Source: Streptomyces pacificus (GTDB taxonomy: Bacteria; Actinomycetota; Actinomycetes; Streptomycetales; Streptomycetaceae). Taken from it: 64,000 nt of DNA. The position numbers were made by a program, and so were the translations under genes. The DNA lies in assembly GCF_011766325.1 (NCBI RefSeq), contig NZ_BLLG01000009.1, forward strand, positions 124,001 to 188,000, written 5' to 3'. Shown piece after piece: positions 16,526 to 25,167 of the stretch. The notes under the pieces were generated by a model, which worked only from the letters and a program-made list of their open reading frames with translations, made no database searches and was not told the DNA's origin. How positions within the stretch are numbered: the first letter of the stretch is position 1; each line of letters begins with the position of its first letter.

Positions 16526-16607
16526 GCCCGGATGGTGGAATGCAGACACGGCGAGCTTAAACCTCGCTGGCCTTCGGGCCGTGCCGGTTCGAGTCCGGCT
16601 CCGGGCA
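16526..16607 (+). tRNA. bldA: tRNA-Leu(UAA), the bldA developmental regulator
   Basis: An 82-base tRNA. The acceptor stem GCCCGGA pairs with TCCGGGC (16600-16606) and the discriminator base A is 16607; CCA is not encoded. The anticodon stem GCGAG/CTCGC encloses CTTAAAC with anticodon TAA (16558-16560), a long variable arm marks a leucine-type class II tRNA, and the T loop GGTTCGAGTCC is intact. In Streptomyces this tRNA, which reads the rare UUA codon, is bldA. It controls aerial growth and antibiotic production through TTA-containing genes. By eye I found no in-frame TTA codon in any gene annotated here. Confidence 0.97.
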
Positions 16608-16977
16608 CGTTCATGCGTCCGCGGCGCGAGTGACACCCGTTGAACTCCTGAACGCTTGCCCGTACCCGCGTGGCCGTCTCCGACGCCGGCCGGGCACCCG
16701 CGGCCCGGCACCCCGTATCCCTGCCCGGCCCGCGGTCGTATACACGCGGGACCTCACTCCCGGCCGTCTTGCGGTACCGCCGCCGGAGTGAACCGAGCCG
16801 ACCCGGGAATGAGTGACCCGGTTCACCGGCTGTAGTGTCGGGACAGAGTGCACGGCGGGTGCGGGGCCACAGGTCAGTCACGATCGAGGAAAGATCCTCC
16901 TTCAGCACTAGGCTGAGGTCTTTGCCCCCGCATTACTCTTGTGCGAAGGCCGCGCAGGGCGGCCATGGAGGAGTGAG
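16608..16977. other. Gap between bldA and the YccA gene
   Basis: No gene is seen in 370 bp. A GAGG/CCTC inverted repeat with a six-base spacer lies near 16885 (GAGGAAAGATCCTC), and the region before 16960 is relatively T-rich (CATTACTCTTG), so it probably holds the promoter of the downstream membrane protein. Confidence 0.35.
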
Positions 16978-17865
16978 ATGAGGAGCAGCAACCCGGTCTT
17001 CTCGCGACGGGGGTTCAGCCGCGACAACGGCTACGCGGGCTTCAACACCGCGCCGCAGGCCGGGGGCCCCGCAGTCGGCGGCAGTCCGTACGCCCAGGGC
17101 GCGGGCAACCCGTACGCCACCAACCCCTACGCGCCGGCGGACGCCCAGGTCGGTGCGCCGCCGCAGGCGCCCGCCCCGGCCAACGTGATGACGATGGACG
17201 ACGTCGTGGCGCGCACCGCCATGACGCTCGGCACCGTCGTGCTCACCGCGGTCCTGTCGTGGGTGCTCCTGCCCGTCGACCAGGCCAACATCGGCATGTC
17301 GTACGGCATCGCCATCGGCGCCGCACTGGTGGCCATGGTGCTGGCGCTCGTCCAGTCCTTCAAGCGCAAGCCGTCGCCCGCGCTGATCCTCGCCTACGCG
17401 GCGTTCGAGGGCGTCTTCCTCGGAGTGATCTCCAGCACGGTGTCCACGTACATCGCCGACGGTGTGGTCGCCCAGGCGGTGCTCGGCACCATGGCGGTCT
17501 TCGGCGGTGTGCTGTTCGCCTACAAGATGCGCTGGATCCGCGTCACCCGCCGCTTCTACGGCTTTGTGATGGCCGCCGCGATGGGCTTCGTGCTGCTGAT
17601 GGCGGTCAACATGCTGTTCGCCGTCTTCGCCGGCGGTGACGGCCTGGGCTTCCGCAGCGGTGGTCTCGGCATCCTCTTCGGTGTCATCGGCATCATCCTC
17701 GGTGCCTGCTTCCTCGCCCTGGACTTCAAGCAGGTCGAGGACGGCATCAACTACGGCGCCCCCCGCGAGGAGTCCTGGCTGGCCGCCTTCGGCCTCACCC
17801 TGACCCTGGTGTGGATCTACCTGGAGATGCTGCGCCTGCTGTCGATCCTGCAGGGCGACGACTGA
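16978..17865 (+). CDS. YccA/Bax inhibitor family membrane protein
   Basis: A 295-residue integral membrane protein. A proline/tyrosine-rich cytoplasmic N-terminus of about 75 residues (repeated NPYA motifs) precedes seven predicted transmembrane helices starting at VVARTAMTLGTVVLTAV and ending at LTLTLVWIYLEMLRLL. This is the layout of the YccA/BAX-inhibitor-1 family, whose bacterial members are thought to be calcium leak channels or FtsH modulators. The final LGACFLALDFKQVEDGINYGAP block with its acidic residues is typical. GGAGGAGTGAG precedes the ATG at 16978. It is a single-gene unit ending in two hairpins. Confidence 0.9.
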   Translation: MRSSNPVFSRRGFSRDNGYAGFNTAPQAGGPAVGGSPYAQGAGNPYATNPYAPADAQVGAPPQAPAPANVMTMDDVVARTAMTLGTVVLTAVLSWVLLPVDQANIGMSYGIAIGAALVAMVLALVQSFKRKPSPALILAYAAFEGVFLGVISSTVSTYIADGVVAQAVLGTMAVFGGVLFAYKMRWIRVTRRFYGFVMAAAMGFVLLMAVNMLFAVFAGGDGLGFRSGGLGILFGVIGIILGACFLALDFKQVEDGINYGAPREESWLAAFGLTLTLVWIYLEMLRLLSILQGDD

Positions 17866-17869
17866 CGCA

Positions 17870-17935
17870 CGGGCGGCCCGCACGGCCGCCCGGCGAACCG
17901 ACGAGGGCCCGCTCCGGCATCCGCCGGGCGGGCCC
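17870..17935. terminator. Two stem-loops between convergent genes
   Basis: CGGGCGGCC/GGCCGCCCG (17870-17892, 5-base loop) is followed by GGGCCCGC/GCGGGCCC (17905-17935). Both lie between the YccA gene and the convergent DUF4287 gene and can terminate transcription from either side. Confidence 0.65.
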
Positions 17936-18030
17936 GTCGTCCATCCTCGATCAGGCCGGGCCGGGGCGGGTGGTGGAGGCGGGCCTGCGGGTCGTGGAGG
18001 CGGGCCTGCTCCGGCATCCGCCCGGCGGGA
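17912..18030. repeat. Short direct duplications in the convergent gap
   Basis: CTCCGGCATCCGCC followed by GGCGGG occurs at 17912 and again at 18009. Between them GTGGAGGCGGGCCTGC occurs at 17973 and 17994. The rest of the 17866-18260 gap shows no gene. Confidence 0.6.
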
Positions 18031-18260
18031 GGGATACTCGCCACCCCCGCTCGTGCCGCGTCAGACGACGTGCGGCCCGTCGCGGCTCGCGCCCCCTCAC
18101 GGCGCGCGGCAGGGCGGCTCGCGGCGTTGCCTGCTCCACCGGGCAGGCCCGCGGCGAGGCCGATCGCGCCTCGCGACGCACCGTGCCGGACACCGCGCCG
18201 CTCCCCGGCGGGCCGGCCCTGTCTGACGGGCCGGTCCTGTCTGACGCGGCACCAGTCACC

Positions 18261-18491
18261 TCAGAGCAGCTTGCGGGCCGCCCTCCTCAGGTCGTACTCG
18301 TGGATGATCGCCTTCGCATGGCCATACGCGAGATCGTGTTCGCTCCGGAGCCAGCTGACCTTCTCCTCGAAGCGGAACAGGGACGGTCCTTCTTCGACGG
18401 TCCGCAGCCAGTCGGCGATGTCACGACCGGTGCAGTGAGGGATGCGGGAGAGCAGGTTGCGATGGGTCTCTTCGGAGAAGACGTGGGACAT
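18261..18491 (-). CDS. DUF4287 domain small protein
   Basis: A 76-residue protein matching the DUF4287 pattern: an N-terminal helix, then a conserved Trp in IADWLRTVEEGP and another in EKVSWLRSEHDL, and a C-terminal YGHAKAIIHEYDLRRAARK helix. The function is unknown; the domain often occurs alone or before DUF5655 in stress-associated contexts. The ATG at 18491 is chosen over one 18 bp upstream because GGAGG lies 6 bp before it. It is divergent from a small hypothetical gene about 100 bp away. Confidence 0.78.
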   Translation of the reverse strand: MSHVFSEETHRNLLSRIPHCTGRDIADWLRTVEEGPSLFRFEEKVSWLRSEHDLAYGHAKAIIHEYDLRRAARKLL

Positions 18492-18590
18492 CGGTGCCTC
18501 CGGACGCATTGCGCGTGTGGTCCTTCACGTCACCGTGCCTCAGCGTTCGCGTATTGGCAACAGTCCCGTACCGGCGCATAGGGTCGCGTC

Positions 18591-18914
18591 GTGCGTGATA
18601 CGACACCTCTGACAGCAGCCGTGGAACGATTCGCCGACCGGCTGCGGGCCGCCCCGCAGAGCCGGCTCCAGCGCGGTGCGGCGGCCGAAGGGCTGGCACT
18701 GGCCAGGGAGTTGGCGGTGCGCGCCCAGCGCATCGAGGCGCCCGGGCGGCAGCCGTGGACCATGCCCGACGCGGGGGTCTTCGCAGTCGCGGACCAATTG
18801 GTGGTCGCGGGGACGGATTTGGCCGAAGCCCTGCGCACGGGGGCGGCCCCCCGGGGGGAACTGGACGAGGCCGTGGCCCTGGTCGAGGCGGCGGCGCGGC
18901 GGGCGCGGCTCTGA
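18591..18914 (+). CDS. Small helical hypothetical protein
   Basis: A 107-residue, mostly helical and soluble protein that I do not recognise. It has a central AQRIEAPGRQPWTMPDAGVFAVADQLVVAGTDL stretch with conserved-looking Pro and Trp, and Ala/Arg-rich helices either side. The GTG at 18591 gives the longest sensible frame; no strong ribosome site precedes it. No signal peptide or membrane segment is seen. The codon pattern (third-position G/C) supports a real gene. Confidence 0.6.
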   Translation: MRDTTPLTAAVERFADRLRAAPQSRLQRGAAAEGLALARELAVRAQRIEAPGRQPWTMPDAGVFAVADQLVVAGTDLAEALRTGAAPRGELDEAVALVEAAARRARL

Positions 18915-19057
18915 TCTGAGGGCGCGCCCGGGGCTGCCGGGGCCGGGTCGCGGGCCGGGTCGCGGGGCGGGGAGGCAAGCGGTGCGGGGGGCAGGGAGCC
19001 GGGGTGCGGGCAGGGATGGTCCGCAGGCCCGGAGGGCGGGGGCTCCGCGGGACCGGG

Positions 19058-19918
19058 TCAGAGCGAGGCGATGACGCGGTCGGCGAGGACGTAGACGTTC
19101 TCCCCGGCGCCGCAGGAGAACGTCAGCGAGTAGGCGCCGGAGACGCCCGAGCCGCCGAGCAGGACAGGCGTCCGCCCGGCGTGCAGCGCCTCCCCGAGCC
19201 GCTCCGCGGTCTCGCGGTGCCCCGGGGTCATGCAGAGGGTCGTGCCGTCGGCGAACACATACACGTCCAGGGTGCCCAGCGGGCCCGGCCGTACGTCGGT
19301 GAGGGCGGTCCCGGTGTCCGCCAGTTCCTCGAGCCGTGCCACGGTTCGCTCGTGGTCGGTCACGACAGGCGTGTGCACCGGTACGAAGTCGGGGTGCGAG
19401 GGGTGCCGCCGGCGGGCCGCGGCGAGTTCGGGGGAGTCCTCCGCGAACTCCGCCGGCTGCTCGGCCGGCTCCGGCGGCTCCTCGAGGTCCTCCACCCCTT
19501 CCAGGTCCAGTGCCTCCAGACCGGCGAAGTCGGCCTGCCGGGGCAGGAAGATCGGCCCGTCCTCCCCGGCGTCCGCCGGTCCGCCGAGCATCGCCGGCGG
19601 GGACTCGCCGGCGAAGTGCGGCGCGTCGGCCGCCTCGCGGGCTTCCTGCGCGGCCCAGAAGGCCCGCGCCTCGGCCAGCTCGCGCTCGCGCTCCTCGGCC
19701 AGCGCCTCGGCGACGGCCGCGCGTATCTCGGCGGCGGGGGCCGTGCGGGCATGCGGTACGGAGCCGAAGGGGCCGCTCTCCTGGCGGCTCGCGGCGGCCA
19801 GTTCCGCACGCAGGGCGGTGACCTGCCTGCGCAGTCCGAGAGTGGTGTGCAGGGCAGCGGCGCCCACAGCCGTGGCGGCGGCGGTGGTCAGCAGCAGGGC
19901 GAGGGACAAGGCGCTCAC
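19058..19918 (-). CDS. Membrane-anchored hypothetical protein with acidic middle region
   Basis: A 286-residue protein with an N-terminal transmembrane or signal-anchor helix (SALSLALLLTTAAATAVG), a coiled-coil-like segment (LRRQVTALRAELAAASR and the following Glu-rich helix), a very acidic Pro/Glu linker (about residues 115-165), and a globular C-terminal domain (FVPVHTPVVTDHERTVARLEELA to the end). That domain contains two cysteines and a GAYSLTFSCGAGENVYVLADRVI motif. I do not recognise the family. The start is GTG at 19918. The gap upstream (19919-20443) holds its promoter and, further on, the thiolase terminator. Confidence 0.7.
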   Translation of the reverse strand: MSALSLALLLTTAAATAVGAAALHTTLGLRRQVTALRAELAAASRQESGPFGSVPHARTAPAAEIRAAVAEALAEERERELAEARAFWAAQEAREAADAPHFAGESPPAMLGGPADAGEDGPIFLPRQADFAGLEALDLEGVEDLEEPPEPAEQPAEFAEDSPELAAARRRHPSHPDFVPVHTPVVTDHERTVARLEELADTGTALTDVRPGPLGTLDVYVFADGTTLCMTPGHRETAERLGEALHAGRTPVLLGGSGVSGAYSLTFSCGAGENVYVLADRVIASL

Positions 19919-20219
19919 TGACGTACTCCCGGTTCTGAGGACTTCCCCGACTTACTACATCAGCTTGTCGTGGGCCCACATCTGGTGTCAGTGCAATACA
20001 TCACGAACGTCACGAAAGAGACAGAGGGCCGGGCCGGATGTCCTCTCGCCGGGTGCGTGTGACCTGGGTAAACGCACACCACTGGGAGACAGGTCACATC
20101 CTGGGGGCGATTGGGTCACGGCTGGGAGACGGCGGGGTTGGGGGAGCGGTCGCGGAGGGACGGGGAGCGGTTCGCCATCCGCTGCCGTGAACCGGGCGCG
20201 GTGGGTGCGCCGGGCGCGC

Positions 20220-20279
20220 GTGCGGGTGCGGGTGCGGGTTGCGGATGGGGGTGCGGGTTGTGGGTGCGGGGTGCGGGCG
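20220..20279 (+). repeat. GGGTGC-rich repeat with G-quadruplex potential
   Basis: About ten GGG tracts separated by one to four bases (GGGTGCGGGTGCGGG and variants) lie on the plus strand in the gap between the acidic membrane protein and the thiolase gene. No gene is seen in this stretch. Confidence 0.6.
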
Positions 20280-20360
20280 CGCCCCGGCCTGCCCGCCGTA
20301 CCGCACAGCGGTACGGGTCCGCCGCGATACGGGTCCCCGGGCCGCGTTCCCCGTGCGCAT

Positions 20361-20394
20361 CGGCGGGGTGTCGCGCACGCGCGACACCCCGCCG
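20361..20394 (-). terminator. 15-bp stem-loop after the thiolase gene
   Basis: CGGCGGGGTGTCGCG pairs perfectly with CGCGACACCCCGCCG across a CACG loop, 50 bp beyond the thiolase stop. Confidence 0.8.
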
Positions 20395-20443
20395 GACCGG
20401 CACCCTCCCGCGCCCCGGCGCCCCGGGCGGGGTGCCGTTCGCG

Positions 20444-21664
20444 TCAGCTGAGGCGCTCGATGACCATCGCCATTCCCTGGCCGCCGCCCACGCACATGGT
20501 CTCCAGACCGAACTGCTTGTCGTGGAACCGGAGCGAGTTGATCAGCGTGCCGGTGATGCGCGCGCCGGTCATGCCGAAGGGGTGGCCGACCGCGATCGCT
20601 CCGCCGTTGACGTTCAGCTTCTCCAGCGGGATGCCCAGGTCCCGGTAGGAGGGGACGACCTGCGCCGCGAACGCCTCGTTGATCTCGACCAGGTCGATGT
20701 CGTCCATGGTGAGCCCGGCCCGCCGCAGCGCCTGCCTGCTCGCCTCGACCGGGCCGTATCCCATGATCTCGGGGGAGAGGCCGGAGACCCCGGTGGAGAC
20801 GATCCGGGCCAGCGGGGTCAGGCCCAGCTCACGCGCCTTGGTGTCCGACATGATCACCAGCGCGGCCGCGCCGTCGTTGAGCGGGCAGCAGTTGCCCGCG
20901 GTGACCAGGCCGTCCGGGCGGAACACCGGCTTCAGGCCCTGCACGCCCTCCAGCGTGACGCCCGCGCGCGGGCCGTCGTCCTTGGCGACCACGGTGCCGT
21001 CCGGCAGTGTCACGGGCGTGATCTCGCGCTCCCAGAAGCCGTTCTTGATCGCTTCCTCGGCGAGGTTCTGGGAGCGCACGCCGAACTCGTCCATCTCCTG
21101 GCGGGTGACGCCCTTGAGGCGGGCCAGGTTCTCCGCGGTCTGGCCCATCGCGATATACGCGTCCGGGACCAGGCCGTCCTCGCGCGGGTCGTGCCAGTTC
21201 GCGCCCTCGCTGGCGGCGACGGCCGCGGTCCGGGCCTCCGCCTCGGCGAAGAGCGGGTTGTGGGTGTCGGGGAGGCCGTCGGACGTGCCCTTCAGTGAGC
21301 GGGAGACCATCTCGACGCCCGCCGATATGAAGACGTCGCCCTCACCGGCCTTGATGGCGTGCAGCGCCATCCGGGAGGTCTGCAGCGAGGACGAGCAGTA
21401 GCGGGTGACGGTGCAGCCGGGGAGGTGGTCCATCCCCATCTGCACGGCCACGATCCGGCCGAGGTTGTGGCCCTGCTCACCGCCGGGCAGGCCGCAGCCG
21501 AGCATCAGGTCGTCGATGTCCGCGGGGTCCAGCTCGGGGACCTTGGCCAGTGCGGCCTGGACGATGGTCGCGGTCAGGTCGTCCGGCCGCAGCTCCTTCA
21601 GCGAGCCCTTGAAGGCCCGTCCGATGGGCGAGCGGGCGGCAGAGACGATCACGGCTTCGGGCAT
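20444..21664 (-). CDS. Acetyl-CoA C-acyltransferase (thiolase)
   Basis: A 406-residue thiolase, either degradative (3-ketoacyl-CoA cleavage in beta-oxidation) or acetoacetyl-CoA forming. The nucleophilic Cys90 lies in RYCSSSLQT, the NEAFAAQ motif and GHPFGMTGAR supply the conserved Asn and His, and the second catalytic Cys is in MCVGGGQGMAM near the C-terminus. The ATG at 21664 has CTGGAG upstream. The palindrome TAAGCG-CT-CGCTTA about 100 bp upstream suggests control by a TetR-like fatty-acid regulator, which favours a beta-oxidation role. No partner fadB is adjacent. Confidence 0.93.
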   Translation of the reverse strand: MPEAVIVSAARSPIGRAFKGSLKELRPDDLTATIVQAALAKVPELDPADIDDLMLGCGLPGGEQGHNLGRIVAVQMGMDHLPGCTVTRYCSSSLQTSRMALHAIKAGEGDVFISAGVEMVSRSLKGTSDGLPDTHNPLFAEAEARTAAVAASEGANWHDPREDGLVPDAYIAMGQTAENLARLKGVTRQEMDEFGVRSQNLAEEAIKNGFWEREITPVTLPDGTVVAKDDGPRAGVTLEGVQGLKPVFRPDGLVTAGNCCPLNDGAAALVIMSDTKARELGLTPLARIVSTGVSGLSPEIMGYGPVEASRQALRRAGLTMDDIDLVEINEAFAAQVVPSYRDLGIPLEKLNVNGGAIAVGHPFGMTGARITGTLINSLRFHDKQFGLETMCVGGGQGMAMVIERLS

Positions 21665-21727
21665 CACGGCTCCAGTGGGGTGCTCGGGGGCGACAGTCTG
21701 GAAGTTACCCCTACGTATCACGCGGGT

Positions 21728-21775
21728 CACGGTACGGACCGTGTGATGCGGACCTCTTTTCTAAGCGCTCGCTTA
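21728..21775 (-). promoter_or_regulatory. Two palindromes upstream of the thiolase gene
   Basis: TAAGCGCTCGCTTA (21762-21775) is a perfect inverted repeat with a 2-bp centre, of the kind bound by TetR-type acyl-CoA regulators. A second perfect repeat, CACGGT-ACGG-ACCGTG (21728-21743), lies between it and the start codon. Confidence 0.6.
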
Positions 21776-21977
21776 TGGGCGGACTCGCGGCGGCCGGTCC
21801 GGCACATGGGCGGCCACGGCGGTCCATGCCGCGCCGCGCCGCGCCGTGCCATGCCGTGCCGGGGGCGGCGAGGTCCGGCCGCCCGGTTCAGGGGCCGGGT
21901 TGCCGGGCCGGCGGGGGCTCCGGCCGCGCGAGCTGGGCTCCGGCGCGAGTGCCGGCGCCTGTGCGGGCGGCGCGTGT

Positions 21978-23000
21978 TCACTCCGCCGCCCGCTCGCGCG
22001 CCTCCGCGGCCCTGGGCTCCGCGGGCGCCGGCTCCGCCGGGACCGGCAGGCGGCGGCGCCGGCGGTGCTTGAGCAGGGCCCACGGGGCACGGGCGCCGGT
22101 GACCTCGGTACCGGCCTCGCTCGCCGCCTCCGCCGCCGCCTTGGCGACCGGCAGCATGCCCTCGTGGCGGTCGGCGTCCAGCCGGTCCGTCTCCGGCCAC
22201 AGGCCCAGCACCGCGCACAGCGTCGGCAGCACCGCCATCGCCGCCGTGGCGTACCCCTCCGCCGAGGGGTGGTAGTTGTCGGGTCCGAACAACTCGCGGG
22301 GGTTCGCTGCGAACTCCGGCCCCAGCAGGTCCCCCAGCGACACCGTACGGCCGCCCTGCTCCACCGCGCCGATCGTCTGCGCGGCCGCGAGCTGCCGGGA
22401 GACCCGTCGGGCGAGCCACCGCAGCGGCTGGTAGACGGGTTCGATGGTGCCGAGGTCCGGGCAGGTGCCCACCACCACCTCCGCTCCGGCCGTCCGCAGC
22501 CGGCGGACCGCTTCGGACAGGTACCGCACCGACCGCGTCGGGGGCATGCGGTGCGTCACGTCGTTCGCCCCGATCATGATCACGCAGACGTCCGGGACCC
22601 GTGCAGGATCCCGCAGCGCGAGGCCCACCTGCCGTTCGAGGTCGTCGGAGCGCGCGCCCGGCAGGGCCACGTTGAACAGCCGAACCGGGCGCTCCGCCAC
22701 GGCCGCGAGCCCCGAGGCCAGCAGTGCCCCCGGCGTCTGCCCCGCCCGGCGCACCCCCTGCCCGGCGGCCGTCGAGTCGCCGAGCAGGACCAGCCGCAGC
22801 GGATCGGACAGCCCGAAGGCCGTGCCGTAGACACCGTCCGCCCCGGGCGGTGCGGGGGCCGTACCGCCCCCCACCGATCTCTTCGCCAACTGCACCTCGG
22901 CCAGCAGAAGAGTCACCGCGGCGGCTCCGAGCAGACCGATTCCGCCGCCGCCGTAAGCCGCGCCCGCCGCGATGCGCCGCGCCACCCTCGCCCTCGACAC
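21978..23000 (-). CDS. SGNH/GDSL-family hydrolase, membrane-anchored
   Basis: A 340-residue esterase-type protein. An N-terminal Arg-rich start and hydrophobic helix (AAGAAYGGGGIGLLGAAAVTLLLAEV) anchor or export it. Block I is LVLLGDSTAAGQGV with the nucleophile near residue 76, block III IMIGANDVTH supplies the Asn, and block V GPDNYHPSAEGYA gives the Asp/His pair. It should hydrolyse ester or acyl groups at the cell surface. GTG at 23000 is preferred because GAGGAGG then lies 11 bp upstream; a GTG at 23012 overlaps that site. It is divergent from cystathionine beta-synthase. The 313-bp gap on its 3' side (21665-21977) contains CCGTGC-type repeats near 21826-21861. Confidence 0.85.
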   Translation of the reverse strand: MSRARVARRIAAGAAYGGGGIGLLGAAAVTLLLAEVQLAKRSVGGGTAPAPPGADGVYGTAFGLSDPLRLVLLGDSTAAGQGVRRAGQTPGALLASGLAAVAERPVRLFNVALPGARSDDLERQVGLALRDPARVPDVCVIMIGANDVTHRMPPTRSVRYLSEAVRRLRTAGAEVVVGTCPDLGTIEPVYQPLRWLARRVSRQLAAAQTIGAVEQGGRTVSLGDLLGPEFAANPRELFGPDNYHPSAEGYATAAMAVLPTLCAVLGLWPETDRLDADRHEGMLPVAKAAAEAASEAGTEVTGARAPWALLKHRRRRRLPVPAEPAPAEPRAAEARERAAE

Positions 23001-23128
23001 AGTCCCAGCCACCTCCTCGTAGCCGTGCAGCCCTCCAAGAGCTCACTGCCCCGCAACGGCCGCCGCCCAATCTCGCGCCGAATGCGCATACGCTGACGGA
23101 ACCACTATGGAGATCCCGGAGACTTACG

Positions 23129-24514
23129 GTGCGATTCCACGACTCGATGATCAGTCTGGTTGGCAATACCCCGCTGCTGAAGCTGAACAGCGTGACCGCG
23201 GGCATTCAGGCGACGGTTCTCGCCAAGGTCGAGTACTTCAACCCCGGCGGGTCGGTGAAGGACCGCATCGCCCTGCGCATGATCGAGGCCGCCGAGCAGA
23301 GCGGGGAGCTCCGGCCGGGCGGCACGATCGTCGAGCCGACGAGCGGGAACACCGGCGTCGGGCTGGCCATCGTGGCCCAGCAGAAGGGCTACAAGTGCAT
23401 CTTCGTCTGCCCTGACAAGGTGTCCACCGACAAGATCAACGTCCTGCGCGCCTACGGCGCCGAGGTCGTCGTCTGCCCGACGGCGGTCGACCCGGAGCAC
23501 CCGGACTCGTACTACAACGTCTCGGACCGGCTGGTGCGCGAGACGCCGGGTGCCTGGAAGCCGGACCAGTACTCCAACCCCAACAACCCGCGTTCGCACT
23601 ACGAGACGACCGGTCCCGAACTGTGGGAACAGACTGAGGGGAAAATCACCCATTTCGTGGCCGGCATCGGCACCGGCGGCACCATCTCCGGCACCGGCAA
23701 CTATCTGAAGGAGATCAGCGGGGGCGCGGTGCGCGTGGTCGGCGCGGACCCCGAAGGCTCCGTCTACTCCGGCGGTTCCGGCCGGCCGTACCTGGTGGAG
23801 GGGGTCGGTGAGGACTTCTGGCCCACCGCCTACGACCCCGAGGTCACGGACGAGATCATCGCCGTCTCCGACAAGGACTCGTTCCAGATGACGCGCCGCC
23901 TCGCCAAGGAGGAGGGACTCCTGGTCGGCGGGTCCTGCGGCATGGCGGTCGTCGCCGCGCTGCGGGTGGCCGAGGGCCTCGGGCCGGACGACGTGGTGGT
24001 GGTGCTGCTCCCCGACAGCGGACGCGGCTATCTGTCGAAGATCTTCAACGACGAGTGGATGAACGACTACGGCTTCCTCGAGCAGGCGGGCGACCAGCCG
24101 CGGGTCGGCGACGTGCTGAAGCACAAGGAGGGCCCCCTGCCGTCCCTCGTGCACATGCACCCCGAGGAGACCGTGGGCCAGGCCGTCGAGGTGCTCCGCG
24201 AGTACGGCGTCTCCCAGATGCCGATCGTGAAGCCGGGCGCCGGGCACCCGGACGTCATGGCCGCCGAGGTCATCGGCTCCGTGGTGGAGCGGGAGCTGCT
24301 GGACGCGCTGTTCACGCAGCGCGCCTCGCTGAACGACCCGTTGGAGAAGCACATGAGCGAGCCGCTGCCCCAGGTCGGTTCGGGGGAGCCGGTCGGTGAC
24401 CTGATGTCCGTGCTCGGTTCCGCCGACGCGGCGATCGTGCTGGTCGAGGGCAAGCCGACCGGTGTCGTCAGCCGCCAGGACCTGCTGTCCTTCCTGGCGC
24501 GGACCGGGAAGTAG
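23129..24514 (+). CDS. cbs: Cystathionine beta-synthase
   Basis: A 461-residue PLP enzyme that joins homocysteine and serine to cystathionine in reverse transsulfuration; it may also act as a cysteine synthase. The PLP lysine is K44 in NPGGSVKDR, the substrate loop is TSGNTGVGLA, and the phosphate loop is GIGTGGTISGTG. Two CBS domains fill the C-terminus (about 335-461), starting after VGDVLKHKEG, and are likely regulatory nucleotide sensors. It lacks the haem-binding N-terminus of animal enzymes. The GTG at 23129 has GGAGACTTAC upstream. The gene stands alone, convergent with a DUF3291 gene. Confidence 0.93.
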   Translation: MRFHDSMISLVGNTPLLKLNSVTAGIQATVLAKVEYFNPGGSVKDRIALRMIEAAEQSGELRPGGTIVEPTSGNTGVGLAIVAQQKGYKCIFVCPDKVSTDKINVLRAYGAEVVVCPTAVDPEHPDSYYNVSDRLVRETPGAWKPDQYSNPNNPRSHYETTGPELWEQTEGKITHFVAGIGTGGTISGTGNYLKEISGGAVRVVGADPEGSVYSGGSGRPYLVEGVGEDFWPTAYDPEVTDEIIAVSDKDSFQMTRRLAKEEGLLVGGSCGMAVVAALRVAEGLGPDDVVVVLLPDSGRGYLSKIFNDEWMNDYGFLEQAGDQPRVGDVLKHKEGPLPSLVHMHPEETVGQAVEVLREYGVSQMPIVKPGAGHPDVMAAEVIGSVVERELLDALFTQRASLNDPLEKHMSEPLPQVGSGEPVGDLMSVLGSADAAIVLVEGKPTGVVSRQDLLSFLARTGK

Positions 24515-25167
24515 GCGCACCGGGCCGGGAGCGCGGCGGTCCCCGCGCCGAGCGGTACCGGAGGTGCCGGGAGGCGTGGGGCTGCACCGCGGTGGGCACG
24601 GGTGGGCGGTGCCCAGGGGCGAAGCGCCCAAGGGCCTCGAAGGGGCGCACAGGGGACCCGGAGGGGGCGTGAAGGGGACCCGAGGGGGCGTGAAGGTTCT
24701 CGAAAGGGGCGAGCCGGGGATGCGCGGGGACCGCCGCACCCCCGTGACCGGGGGGCGGGACGACGGCGGTCCCCGCGGGGGACGCGTTCCGGTTCGGGAA
24801 CCGGCCCCGCGTCCGGGCGTCCAGGGAGGTCCGGGAGCCGCTCCGGAGGTCCTTGGCGCCGACGCACCCCAATCTGCCGGACGCGTGTTAAGCGAGTGCT
24901 GCGCCGACGTGTCGCGCCCGTACCACTTGTGCGAACCTCCGGGCACGGTACGCCTGGTGGCGCCGGCGCAGGCCCGCGTGCGGGCCCGGTGTCTCCGGGC
25001 GGTGTCTCCGGGCCCGCCGCGGCGGGCCCGGTGGGGGCCGCGGGCTCCCGGGCCGGACGCGTGCCCGCCGCGCCGCAGCGGACCGCTGACCGTCCCGGCC
25101 GCACCGGGTCCCTCCCGCGCGGGTGTGCACGGTCCCGGGGGCGCCGGGTCGGCTCTCACAGCTCAGG
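24515..25167. other. 653-bp convergent gap with repeats and a 24-bp palindrome
   Basis: No gene is seen. A 21-bp element, GGGGACCCG-AGGGGGCGTGAA, is repeated at about 24653 and 24674, next to related GAAGGGGCG stretches. Further on, GGTGTCTCCGGGC occurs twice, and a perfect 24-bp palindrome (CCGGGCCCGCCG then its complement) spans 25008-25031, which may serve as a bidirectional terminator. Confidence 0.5.

Noticed and set aside
24515..25167. Open frames in the cystathionine beta-synthase downstream gap
   Set aside because: They are Arg/Gly/Pro-rich, lack ribosome sites and overlap each other on both strands.
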